From Paracoccaceae bacterium (lineage in GTDB: Bacteria > Pseudomonadota > Alphaproteobacteria > Rhodobacterales > Rhodobacteraceae), in the NCBI GenBank assembly GCA_024742455.1, contig JANSYL010000004.1, positions 62,001-126,000 on the forward strand: a DNA stretch of 64,000 bases, written 5' to 3'. The stretch's first letter is position 1. Every line of letters starts with the position of its first letter. Below the pieces are notes generated by a model. The model did no database searches. It was not told the DNA's origin and worked only from the letters and a program-made list of their open reading frames with translations. Below, in pieces: positions 34,964 through 42,755 of this stretch. Position numbers and translations under genes: made by a program.

Positions 34964-35419
34964 ATGCCGATGCCATGGACCTATCGCCATGGGGACAAGG
35001 AATGGCGCCGATTCCTGGATGATATCCGAGAGGTAATGAGCACACCGTCCGACAATGTCGCCTATACCACGGCTCAAGGGGTTCTGGCGGCGTTTCGCGC
35101 GCGTCTGACTGTGGCGGAGGCAGCGGCCTTTGCGCAGGTCCTGCCGGCGATGGTGCGGGCACTGTTTTTCGAGGGCTGGGTGCCGGAGGCGCCGAACGAC
35201 TGGGCGGATCGGCAGACCTATACCGCCGAGGCGCGGGCGCTGAGGGCCGACCACAACTTTGCGACGGCGCGGGCGCTCGAGGCCGTTTCGGTCGCGTTAC
35301 ACCGGGCCCTGGGCGCGCCTGCGCTGGAGGCGGCCTTGGACCGGATCGGACCCGAAGCGCGGGCGTTCTGGGCGTTGGAGGGGTATTCCGAGGCGGACCT
35401 GGCGCGGCACGGGTTCTGA
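34964..35419 (+). CDS. DUF2267 family protein
   Basis: A 151-residue soluble, helical protein of the DUF2267 type; the pattern TTAQGVLAAFRARLTVAEAAAFAQVLPAMVRALFFEGW is typical (two helices with the leucine-rich 'QLP' turn). No catalytic motif is known for this family. It begins 16 bases after the Usp stop and so shares its transcript; DUF2267 proteins are often found beside stress genes. An ATG two codons later is an alternative start. Confidence 0.8.
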   Translation: MPMPWTYRHGDKEWRRFLDDIREVMSTPSDNVAYTTAQGVLAAFRARLTVAEAAAFAQVLPAMVRALFFEGWVPEAPNDWADRQTYTAEARALRADHNFATARALEAVSVALHRALGAPALEAALDRIGPEARAFWALEGYSEADLARHGF

Positions 35420-35504
35420 GGCGCGTGCTTTAGAACCGTTCCAAACATTGACTTCGCGCGGGGGCGGCTGCATATCTAGACAAAGACAGTCAGGATTATC
35501 TCCC

Positions 35505-36068
35505 ATGTTCATTCAAACCGAATCCACCCCGAACCCTGCGACGTTGAAATTCCTGCCGGGCCAGACCGTGCTGGAGACCGGCACAGCCGATTTCCCGAGC
35601 GCCGAGGCAGCGGGTGCAAGCCCGCTGGCGCAGGGCATTTTCGCGGTCGAGGGTGTGACCGGCGTGTTTTTCGGGATGGATTTCATCACCGTCACCAAGG
35701 CCGAAGGCGTCGACTGGGACCATGTGAAGCCCGCGATCCTCGGCGCGATCATGACCCATTTCCAGTCCGGAGCGCCGGTCATAGAGGGGGCCGCCGATGC
35801 CAGTGGCGGCCATGCCGAGCATGACGGCGAGGACGCCGAGATCGTGGGCCAGATCAAGACCCTGCTCGACACCCGCGTGCGGCCAGCCGTGGCGCAAGAT
35901 GGCGGTGACATCACCTTTCACGGCTTCGACCGTGGCGTGGTCTACCTGCACATGCAGGGCGCCTGTGCCGGGTGCCCGTCTTCAACCATGACGCTGAAGA
36001 TGGGGATCGAGAACCTGTTGCGCCATTACATCCCCGAGGTGCTGGAGGTCCGCCCTGTCGCGGTCTGA
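35505..36068 (+). CDS. NifU-domain iron-sulfur carrier (NfuA-like)
   Basis: Fe-S cluster carrier of 187 residues with an N-terminal Nfu_N domain (MFIQTESTPNPATLKFLPG, about 1-88) and a C-terminal NifU-like domain (about 110-187) with the cluster-binding CxxC in GACAGCPSST. Such proteins receive 4Fe-4S clusters from the Isc/Suf machinery and hand them to targets such as aconitase or lipoate synthase. The 85-base gap upstream likely has its own promoter. The 3' end overlaps the tsaB start by 14 bases, and its last codons carry the GGAGG used by tsaB. Confidence 0.93.
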   Translation: MFIQTESTPNPATLKFLPGQTVLETGTADFPSAEAAGASPLAQGIFAVEGVTGVFFGMDFITVTKAEGVDWDHVKPAILGAIMTHFQSGAPVIEGAADASGGHAEHDGEDAEIVGQIKTLLDTRVRPAVAQDGGDITFHGFDRGVVYLHMQGACAGCPSSTMTLKMGIENLLRHYIPEVLEVRPVAV

Positions 36069-36747
36069 TCCGACGCTTCTGGCCTTCGATACATCGGCCG
36101 CGCATTGCGCGGCCGCTTTGCTGTCGGGGGGGCGGATCGTGGCAGAGGTTCATGAGCCGATGGCAAAGGGCCAGGTCGAGCGGCTGATGCCGCTGGTCGG
36201 GGCCGTTCTGGCCGAGGCCGGGGTCGGCGTGGCCGACCTTGACGTGGTCGGCGTGGGCGTGGGGCCGGGCAATTTCACCGGGTTGCGGATTTCGGTCGCG
36301 GCGGCACGGGGCCTGGCACTGGCGCGCGGGATACCTGCGATCGGGGTCAGCGGTTTCGACCTGCTGCGCGCCGCCTGCATGGCGGAGCGGGTGCTGGTCA
36401 GCCTGCCGGGACCGCGCGGCGGGGTATACCTGCAGGGCTACGTGGGGGCGGAGACGGTCGGGGCGCCGGTCCATGCCGATGACCCCGACGCTATCGATCC
36501 GGCCATGGCGCCGGGGGGCACCGGGGTGGTCGTCTGCGGGGCGGAGGCGGCGCGCCTGGCCTTGCGCGTGCAGGCCGCCGCGACGCAGGAGGCGGACGTG
36601 CCGACCCTTGGGCTTGCCGCCGGAATCGCCCGGATCGCCGCGGCCCGATACAGGTCGGGACAGTCCATCGCGCGGCCCGCGCCGCTTTACGTAAAACCCG
36701 CCGATGCAGCCCCGACCCGCGCGGCGCCGCCGGTTATCCTGCCGTGA
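36055..36747 (+). CDS. tsaB: tRNA threonylcarbamoyladenosine biosynthesis protein TsaB, CTG start
   Basis: Partner of TsaD in making N6-threonylcarbamoyl-A37 of tRNAs that read ANN codons. The family N terminus (LLAFDTSAAHCAAALLSGG) begins in frame at 36076, then GVGPGNFTGLRISVAAARGLAL, the typical TsaB/ASKHA signature. There is no ATG, GTG or TTG before this motif in frame; the first TTG (36118) would delete the phosphate-loop DTS. A CTG at 36055 lies exactly 6 bases after a perfect GGAGG (36044-36048), so CTG is the best start, giving 230 residues with 14-base overlap to nfuA. The C terminus overlaps rimI as GTGA. Confidence 0.88.
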   Translation: MSRSDPTLLAFDTSAAHCAAALLSGGRIVAEVHEPMAKGQVERLMPLVGAVLAEAGVGVADLDVVGVGVGPGNFTGLRISVAAARGLALARGIPAIGVSGFDLLRAACMAERVLVSLPGPRGGVYLQGYVGAETVGAPVHADDPDAIDPAMAPGGTGVVVCGAEAARLALRVQAAATQEADVPTLGLAAGIARIAAARYRSGQSIARPAPLYVKPADAAPTRAAPPVILP

Positions 36748-37196
36748 CCCAAGCGACGACGCCCAAGATGACATCCGGGATGACACCCGAGACAATGGCC
36801 GCGATCCATGCCGAAAGCATGGGCAAGGGCCAGGCCTGGAGCGCGGCGGAATTCGCCGATCTGCTGGCACAGCCTGGCGCCCGGGCGGTGGGCGTCGCAG
36901 CCGGGTTCGCGCTGATCCGCGTGGCTGCGGTCGAGGCGGAGCTTCTGACGATTGCGGTCCGGCCCGGCGCACGCCGGAAAGGGGTGGGGGCCGGGCTGCT
37001 GGGGCAGGCGCTTGCGGAAGCGGCGGCTGCCGGGGCGGAGGAGGTTTTCCTCGAAGTCGCGGAAGACAATGGCGCGGCGCGCGCGCTTTATGCGCAGGCC
37101 GGGTTCGTCGAGGCCGGCCGGCGGCCCGGATACTACCGGCGCGGCGATGGCCGCCGCATCGATGCGCTGGTGCTGCGGCGTTCCGATCCTGCGTGA
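36744..37196 (+). CDS. rimI: Ribosomal-protein-alanine N-acetyltransferase-like GNAT (RimI)
   Basis: GNAT acetyltransferase of 150 residues. The acetyl-CoA loop is in VRPGARRKGVGAGLLGQAL (R/Q-x-x-G-x-G/A) and the C-terminal LEVAEDNGAARALYAQAGF is characteristic of RimI. It starts at GTG 36744, overlapping the tsaB stop (GTGA); the tsaB-rimI order is conserved in many bacteria. The first 15 residues (TQATTPKMTSGMTPET) are not part of the fold, so an internal start (ATG 36777-type) is conceivable. Confidence 0.88.
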   Translation: MTQATTPKMTSGMTPETMAAIHAESMGKGQAWSAAEFADLLAQPGARAVGVAAGFALIRVAAVEAELLTIAVRPGARRKGVGAGLLGQALAEAAAAGAEEVFLEVAEDNGAARALYAQAGFVEAGRRPGYYRRGDGRRIDALVLRRSDPA

Positions 37197-37265
37197 AAAA
37201 CCGGCAGTGCGGCGCCGTTCCGGCGACCGCATATGGCCGGACCCCGGGGGCGCGTCAGAATCCGG

Positions 37266-37295
37266 TTGACCGTGCCTGCCCGCTTTGCCCTTATT
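37266..37295 (+). promoter_or_regulatory. Putative promoter of nucleoside uptake operon
   Basis: TTGACC (37266-37271) and CTTATT (37290-37295) spaced 18 bases lie about 90 bases upstream of the binding protein gene. The -35 is good and the -10 weak. Confidence 0.35.
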
Positions 37296-37302
37296 CACCG
37301 GC

Positions 37303-37318
37303 GGATCATGCGTGATCC
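37303..37318. promoter_or_regulatory. Inverted repeat, candidate operator of nucleoside uptake operon
   Basis: GGATCA-TGCG-TGATCC, a perfect 6-bp inverted repeat with 4-base centre, sits 8 bases downstream of the putative -10. That is where a repressor would block initiation; no regulator gene is adjacent. Confidence 0.4.
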
Positions 37319-37384
37319 CCACCGTTTCGGCACGCGGCGGCGCCTTGAAAGCCGGCTGCGGCCCACCAACCGGGAGACATATCA

Positions 37385-38383
37385 ATGACCACCCTGAAAC
37401 AACTGATGGGCGCGGCCGCCGCATTGGCGATTTCCGCCACCGGCGCGCTGGCAGACGGCCCCGCGATCATCTTCGATCTCGGCGGCAAGTTCGACCGTTC
37501 GTTCAACGAGGCCGCCTTTACCGGCGCCGAGCGCTGGGCCGAGGAAACCGGCGGCAGCTATGCCGAGATTGAGCTGCAGACCGATGCGCAGCGCGAACAG
37601 GCGATGCGGCGCCTGGCCGAGGCGGGCAACAACCCGATCGTCATGGCCGGTTTCAGCCAGGCCACCCCGCTGGCCGAGGTCGCGCCCGATTATCCCGACA
37701 CCACCTTCGTCATCATCGACGGCGTGGTGGATGAACCGAACGTCCGTTCGGTGATCTTCTCGGAGCATGAAGGGTCCTACCTTGTCGGCATGCTGGCCGC
37801 GATGGCCTCGGAAACCGGCACCGTCGGTTTCGTTGGTGGCATGGATATCCCGCTGATCTCGGCCTTTGCCTGTGGGTATGCGCAGGGCGTCGTCGCCGTG
37901 AACGGCGACGCGACCGTGATCGCCAACATGACCGGCACCACCCCCGCCGCCTGGAACGACCCGGTGCGCGGTGGCGAACTGACCCGGGGCCAGATCGCGC
38001 AGGGCGCGGATGTTGTCTACGCAGCGGCGGGCGGCACCGGCCTGGGTGTGCTTCAGGTGGCCGCCGATGAGGGCATCCTGTCGATCGGGGTGGATTCGAA
38101 CCAGAACTACCTGCACCCCGGTTCGGTTCTGACCTCGATGCTGAAGCGTGTCGATGTCGCCGTTTATGACGCCTTCACTACCGGCCCCGAGGTGGAAACC
38201 GGTGTCCATGTCTTCGGCCTGGCCGAGGAAGGCGTGGGCTACGCGCTGGACGAATTCAACGCCGAGCTGATCTCGGAAGAGATGCAGGCCGCCGTGGAAG
38301 AGGCACGCGCCGCGATCATCGCGGGGGAGCTGATGGTGCATGACTTCCGTGCCGACGGCACCTGCCCGGTTCAGATGCAATGA
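37385..38383 (+). CDS. BMP family (PnrA-like) nucleoside-binding protein
   Basis: Periplasmic binding protein of 332 residues for purine nucleosides. A signal peptide (about 1-23, ISATGALA-D) is followed by the BMP-fold hallmarks: IIFDLGGKFDRSFNEAAFTGAERWAEE, EHEGSYLVGMLAAM and VGFVGGMDIPLISAFACGYAQGV. No lipobox cysteine is seen, so it should be soluble in the periplasm. It is the first gene of the operon with an ATPase, two permeases and a purine-nucleoside phosphorylase, which identifies the substrate class. A hairpin at 38411 follows, which may keep its level above that of the membrane parts. Confidence 0.93.
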   Translation: MTTLKQLMGAAAALAISATGALADGPAIIFDLGGKFDRSFNEAAFTGAERWAEETGGSYAEIELQTDAQREQAMRRLAEAGNNPIVMAGFSQATPLAEVAPDYPDTTFVIIDGVVDEPNVRSVIFSEHEGSYLVGMLAAMASETGTVGFVGGMDIPLISAFACGYAQGVVAVNGDATVIANMTGTTPAAWNDPVRGGELTRGQIAQGADVVYAAAGGTGLGVLQVAADEGILSIGVDSNQNYLHPGSVLTSMLKRVDVAVYDAFTTGPEVETGVHVFGLAEEGVGYALDEFNAELISEEMQAAVEEARAAIIAGELMVHDFRADGTCPVQMQ

Positions 38384-38410
38384 TCTGACCGGCACCTGAC
38401 ATTCCTGGAG

Positions 38411-38441
38411 GGGCCGCGCCGACGACCGGTCGCGGCCCTTT
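38411..38441 (+). terminator. Attenuating hairpin between binding protein and ATPase genes
   Basis: GGGCCGCG (38411-38418) pairs with CGCGGCCC (38431-38438), loop 12, followed by only TTT. It lies 27 bases after the binding protein stop and 31 before the ATPase start; a partial terminator or 3'-end stabiliser giving excess binding protein is the usual role. Confidence 0.6.
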
Positions 38442-38472
38442 CCACAGAAGACCGCCCGAAAGGCTTTGCCCC

Positions 38473-40020
38473 ATGGCCACCCCACCCCCTGCCATCGAGT
38501 TGAAAGGCATCTCGAAAGCCTTCGGTCCGGTACAGGCAAACAAGGACATCTCGCTGGCCGTGCAACCCGGCACGATCCACGGCATCGTGGGCGAGAACGG
38601 GGCCGGAAAATCGACGCTGATGTCGATCCTTTACGGGTTCTACAAGGCAGATGCGGGCGAGATTTTAATCAACGGCAAACCGACGCCGATCCCCGACAGC
38701 CAGGCCGCGATCCGCGCCGGCATCGGGATGGTGCACCAGCATTTCAAGCTGGTCGAGAATTTCACGGTTCTGGAAAACGTGATCCTGGGCGCCGAGGACG
38801 GCGCGTTGCTGCGCCCGTCCCTGTCGAAGGCGCGCAGGCTTCTGAAGGAGCTGGAGAACGAATACGGGCTGAAGGTCGACCCCGACGCGGTGATCGAGGA
38901 TTTGTCGGTCGGGCGCCAGCAGCGGGTCGAGATCCTGAAACAGCTCTATCGGCAGGCCGACATCCTGATTCTCGATGAACCCACGGGCGTGCTGACCCCG
39001 TCCGAGGCCGATCAGCTGTTCCGCATCCTCGAACGGCTCAAGGCCGAAGGCAAGACGATCATCCTGATCACCCATAAGCTGCGCGAGATCATGGAGATCA
39101 CCGACACCGTCAGCGTGATGCGGCGCGGCGAGATGACGGCGACGGTCAGGACCGCCGATACCTCGCCCGCCGAAATCGCCGAGATGATGGTAGGGCGCAA
39201 GGTTCTGTTGCGGGTCGAAAAGGCCCCTGCCACCCCCGGCGACGTCGTGTTGAACGTGCAGGACCTGCGCGTGGTCGACGATGCGGGGGTGGAGCGGCTG
39301 AAAGGCGTGTCCTTCCAGATCCGCGCGGGCGAGATCCTCGGGATCGCGGGCGTGGCGGGCAATGGCCAGACCGAGCTATTGCAGGTTCTGGGCGGCATGA
39401 TCCCGGCCAGATCCGGCACCGTCACCCTGAAGAACCAGGAGATCGACCTGACCGGCAAATCCAGCGACGGGCAGTCGCGGCGCGCGCGCAGCATCGCGCA
39501 TGTGCCCGAAAACCGCCAGACCGAGGGGTTGATCATGCCGTTCGATGCCTGGGAAAACGTGGCCTTCGGCTATCACAACGACCCGCGCTACCAGGCCGGG
39601 CCGCTGTTCATGGACAATGCCGCCGTCAGGGACGACACGGTCGAGAAGATGGCCCGCTATGACGTGCGCCCGCCCAACCCGCGCCTGCCCGCGCGCAATT
39701 TCTCGGGCGGCAACCAGCAAAAGATCGTGGTCGCCCGCGAAATGGACCGCGCCCCCGACCTGCTGCTGGTGGGACAGCCCACGCGCGGGGTCGATATCGG
39801 CGCGATCGAGTTCATCCACAAACAGATCATCGCGCTGCGCGACCAGGGCAAGGCGATCCTGCTGGTCAGCGTGGAACTGGACGAAATCCTTGGCCTTTCC
39901 GACCGGATCGCGGTGATGTTCGATGGCCGCATCATGGGCGAACGCCTGCCCGACGAGACCGACGAGAACGAGCTGGGCCTGCTGATGGCCGGTGTGACCG
40001 AGACCAAGGGGGCCGCCTGA
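38473..40020 (+). CDS. Nucleoside ABC transporter, double ATPase
   Basis: Ribose/nucleoside-type ATPase of 515 residues with two ABC domains. Domain 1 is complete: Walker A GENGAGKST (40-48), signature LSVGRQQRVEILK and Walker B LILDEPT. Domain 2 has a degenerate Walker A region (IAGVAGNGQTEL) and FSGGNQQKIVVAREM with LLLVGQPTRGVD, as is normal for the sugar/BMP class. AAAGG lies upstream of the ATG. The stop overlaps the permease start as TGATG. It energises the two membrane subunits downstream. Confidence 0.94.
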   Translation: MATPPPAIELKGISKAFGPVQANKDISLAVQPGTIHGIVGENGAGKSTLMSILYGFYKADAGEILINGKPTPIPDSQAAIRAGIGMVHQHFKLVENFTVLENVILGAEDGALLRPSLSKARRLLKELENEYGLKVDPDAVIEDLSVGRQQRVEILKQLYRQADILILDEPTGVLTPSEADQLFRILERLKAEGKTIILITHKLREIMEITDTVSVMRRGEMTATVRTADTSPAEIAEMMVGRKVLLRVEKAPATPGDVVLNVQDLRVVDDAGVERLKGVSFQIRAGEILGIAGVAGNGQTELLQVLGGMIPARSGTVTLKNQEIDLTGKSSDGQSRRARSIAHVPENRQTEGLIMPFDAWENVAFGYHNDPRYQAGPLFMDNAAVRDDTVEKMARYDVRPPNPRLPARNFSGGNQQKIVVAREMDRAPDLLLVGQPTRGVDIGAIEFIHKQIIALRDQGKAILLVSVELDEILGLSDRIAVMFDGRIMGERLPDETDENELGLLMAGVTETKGAA

Positions 40021-41132
40021 TGGACAGAATGCCGAAATGGGCAGACGTGATCCTGATCCCGCTCCTTAGCGTGGTGCTGGCGCTGATCGCGTCGGGGGTC
40101 GTGGTGGCGCTGATCGGGGAAAACCCGGTCGAGGCGATGGCGATCATGGTGCGCGGCGCCTTCGGGTCGGCCTATGGCTGGGGCTATACCCTGTTCTACG
40201 CCACCAATTTCATCTTCACCGGGCTGGCCGTGGCCGTGGCCTTTCACGCACGGCTGTTCAATATCGGAGGCGAGGGGCAGGCGGCGCTGGGCGGGCTTGG
40301 CGTGGCGGTCCTGATGTTGTCGGTGGGCTGGCCGCACTGGACGGTCGCCTTGCTGGCCGCGACGCTGGGCTCGGCACTGTTCGGCGCGGCCTGGGCCGCG
40401 ATCCCGGCCTATCTGCAGGCCAAGCGCGGCAGCCACGTGGTGATCACCACGATCATGTTCAATTTCATCGCCTCGGCTCTGCTGGTCTATCTGCTGGTCA
40501 ATGTCTTCCGGGTGCCGGGATCGATGTCGCCCGAAACCGCCACATTCGCCGAGGCGACGCATCTGCCGAACGCCGCGCAATTCGCGGGCTTTCTGGGGTT
40601 CAGGTCCTCGACCCCGCTGAACGTGACGATTTTCGTGGCGCTGGCCGCCTGCGTTGCGGTGTGGCTTCTGGTCTGGCGCACGCGGCTGGGCTATCAGATC
40701 CGTGCCTTCGGGCATTCCGAACGCGCGGCGGTCTATGCCGGCATCAACCCGGTCCGGATCACCATGATCACGATGCTGATATCGGGCGCGCTGGCGGGGA
40801 TGATGGCGATCAATTCCGTGATGGGCGAGGCCGAACGCCTGGTCATCGATTTCGTCGCGGGGGCGGGGTTCGTGGGCATCGCGGTGGCGCTGATGGGCCG
40901 GTCGCACCCGATCGGCGTGTTTCTGGCGGCGCTGTTGTTCGGGGCGCTTTACCAGGGCGGGGCCGAGCTGCAGTTCGAGATGCCCGCGATCAGCCGCGAG
41001 ATGGTGGTGGTGATCCAGGCGCTGGTGATCCTGTTCGCGGGCGCGCTGGACAACATGGTGCGGATGCCCCTTGAAAGCCTGTTCCTGTCGCTCAGACGCC
41101 GCCGCGACGCGGCGGACACACCGGCGGAGTGA
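40020..41132 (+). CDS. Nucleoside ABC transporter permease 1
   Basis: Membrane subunit of 370 residues (BPD_transp_2 family, as RbsC/NupB). About eight or more hydrophobic segments, with GLAVAVAFHARLFNIGGEGQ (the conserved 'NIGxEGQ' motif), HVVITTIMFNFIASALLVYLL and RAFGHSERAAVYAGI typical of the family. It starts at ATG 40020 overlapping the ATPase stop. The second permease is separated from it by a LysE-type gene, which is unusual because the two permeases of this class are normally adjacent. Confidence 0.93.
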   Translation: MDRMPKWADVILIPLLSVVLALIASGVVVALIGENPVEAMAIMVRGAFGSAYGWGYTLFYATNFIFTGLAVAVAFHARLFNIGGEGQAALGGLGVAVLMLSVGWPHWTVALLAATLGSALFGAAWAAIPAYLQAKRGSHVVITTIMFNFIASALLVYLLVNVFRVPGSMSPETATFAEATHLPNAAQFAGFLGFRSSTPLNVTIFVALAACVAVWLLVWRTRLGYQIRAFGHSERAAVYAGINPVRITMITMLISGALAGMMAINSVMGEAERLVIDFVAGAGFVGIAVALMGRSHPIGVFLAALLFGALYQGGAELQFEMPAISREMVVVIQALVILFAGALDNMVRMPLESLFLSLRRRRDAADTPAE

Positions 41133-41137
41133 GCGGG

Positions 41138-41773
41138 ATGGAAACGCTTCTGCCTTTCCTGCCCGCCTTCGCCGTGGCCTTCGGCATCCTGTTTGTCGGG
41201 GCGTCGTCACCGGGGCCAGCGGTGGCCATGCTGATGGGCCTGTCGCTGGGGCAGGGGCGGCGCACGGCGCTGATCGCCTGCACCGGGATCGCGACCGGAA
41301 GTGCCACGATCAACATCCTGACGATCCTCGGGGTCGGCCTGATCCTAAGCCAGATGGCCTGGGCCATGATTCTTTTGAAGATTCTGGGCGCCGCTTACCT
41401 GGCCTGGCTGGCGCTGGGCGCGTTCCGCAAGGCGATCCACCCGCCGCCGCCGCCTGTCGCCATGGAGCGGGTGATGCCCGCCCACCGGGCCTTTGCCACC
41501 GGGTACCTGTTGCAGGTCACCAACCCCAAGGCCATCGCCTTCTGGCTGGCCATTGCGGCGCTGGGAGCAACCGAAGGCGCGCCTCTCTGGGTGATCGCGC
41601 TGTTCGTGGCGGGGCTGTGGCTGACCTCTTTCGTCTGCCACGCGGCATGGGCGGTGGCGCTGTCGGCGGCGCCTGTACGGTCCGCCTACGGGTACGCGCG
41701 TGGCTGGATCGAGGGGGCGCTCGGGGCCTTTTTCCTGTTCGCCGCCGTCAAGCTTGTGACAGCGAGGGTGTGA
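41138..41773 (+). CDS. LysE/RhtB family exporter inside nucleoside operon
   Basis: Small-molecule exporter of about 211 residues with six hydrophobic segments and the LysE motif FVGASSPGPAVAMLMGLSLGQGRR (G-x-x-x-GP at the start) near the N terminus, and YLLQVTNPKAIAFWLA later. The family exports amino acids, homoserine and, in some cases, purine compounds. GGAG lies 8 bases before the ATG at 41138; the alternative GTG at 41129 overlaps the permease stop. It is tightly placed between the two nucleoside permeases (4-base gap downstream), so it is certainly co-transcribed and may release a by-product of nucleoside breakdown. Confidence 0.9.
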   Translation: METLLPFLPAFAVAFGILFVGASSPGPAVAMLMGLSLGQGRRTALIACTGIATGSATINILTILGVGLILSQMAWAMILLKILGAAYLAWLALGAFRKAIHPPPPPVAMERVMPAHRAFATGYLLQVTNPKAIAFWLAIAALGATEGAPLWVIALFVAGLWLTSFVCHAAWAVALSAAPVRSAYGYARGWIEGALGAFFLFAAVKLVTARV

Positions 41774-41777
41774 GACC

Positions 41778-42755
41778 ATGGATTTCCTGACCGTCCTGCA
41801 GATCCTCGATTCCACAATCCGCCTGGCCACGCCGCTGCTTTTGGCCTGTCTTGCCGGGCTCTGGTCGGAACGGGCGGGGATTTTCGACATCGGGCTCGAG
41901 GGCAAGATGCTGGCCGCCGCGTTCTTTTCGGCGGCCGTCGCCTACACCTCGGGCAATGTCTGGATCGGTCTTCTGGCAGGCATCGCGGCCTCGATGGCGC
42001 TGTCGGGGGTGCATGGCGTGGCCTCGATCACCTTCCGGGGCAACCAGCTGATTTCCGGGGTGGCGATCAATTTTCTGGCCGCGGGGCTGACCGTCGTTGT
42101 GGCGCAGACCTGGTTCCAGCAGGGCGGGCGGACCCCGCAACTGCCGCCCGAGGCGCGTTTCAGCAATATCGAGCTGCCTGGTGCGGTGACGCGCATCCGC
42201 GATATCGCGCAACAGGGTCCGTTCGGGCAGTTTTATTCCGAACTGATCTCGGGCCATTCGATCATCGTCTACATGGCGCTCGTCATCGTGCCGCTGACCT
42301 GGTGGGTTCTCTACCGTACCCGGTTCGGCCTGCGCCTGCGCGCAGTGGGCGAAAACCCTGCCGCCGTCGATACGGCAGGCATATCGGTGGTGGGCCTGCG
42401 GTTCGCCGCCGTGGCGATCTGCGGCGTGCTGTGCGGTCTGGCCGGGGCCTACCTGGCGACCGCGCTGAACGCGGGTTTCGTCAAGGACATGAGCGCGGGG
42501 CGCGGCTTCATCGCGCTGGCCGCGCTGATCTTCGCCAAGTGGCGGCCCTGGTATGCGCTGTCGGCCTGTCTGCTGTTCGGCTTCTTCGACGCTGTGGGCA
42601 ACCGGTTCCAGAACATCCAGCTGGGCGAGTTCGTGGTGCCGGTGCAGTTCATGCAGGCCCTGCCCTATATCCTGGTGGTGATCGTTCTGGCCGGGCTGGT
42701 GGGTCGCGCGATCCCGCCGCGCGCGGGGGGAGAGCCCTATGTCAAGGAACGCTGA
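41778..42755 (+). CDS. Nucleoside ABC transporter permease 2
   Basis: Second membrane subunit, 325 residues, BPD_transp_2 family (NupC-like). Visible are WSERAGIFDIGLEGKMLAAAFF (conserved 'N/DIGxEG'), GNQLISGVAINFLAAGLTVV, RAVGENPAAVDTAGISV and FIALAALIFAKWRPW, all typical. GAGGGTG precedes the ATG. It overlaps the phosphorylase start by 17 bases. With permease 1, the ATPase and the BMP-type binding protein it forms a complete importer. Confidence 0.93.
   Translation: MDFLTVLQILDSTIRLATPLLLACLAGLWSERAGIFDIGLEGKMLAAAFFSAAVAYTSGNVWIGLLAGIAASMALSGVHGVASITFRGNQLISGVAINFLAAGLTVVVAQTWFQQGGRTPQLPPEARFSNIELPGAVTRIRDIAQQGPFGQFYSELISGHSIIVYMALVIVPLTWWVLYRTRFGLRLRAVGENPAAVDTAGISVVGLRFAAVAICGVLCGLAGAYLATALNAGFVKDMSAGRGFIALAALIFAKWRPWYALSACLLFGFFDAVGNRFQNIQLGEFVVPVQFMQALPYILVVIVLAGLVGRAIPPRAGGEPYVKER

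Noticed and set aside
36118-36747. TTG start for tsaB
   Set aside because: It removes the conserved LLAFDTSAAHC segment and has no Shine-Dalgarno; CTG 36055 behind GGAGG fits better.
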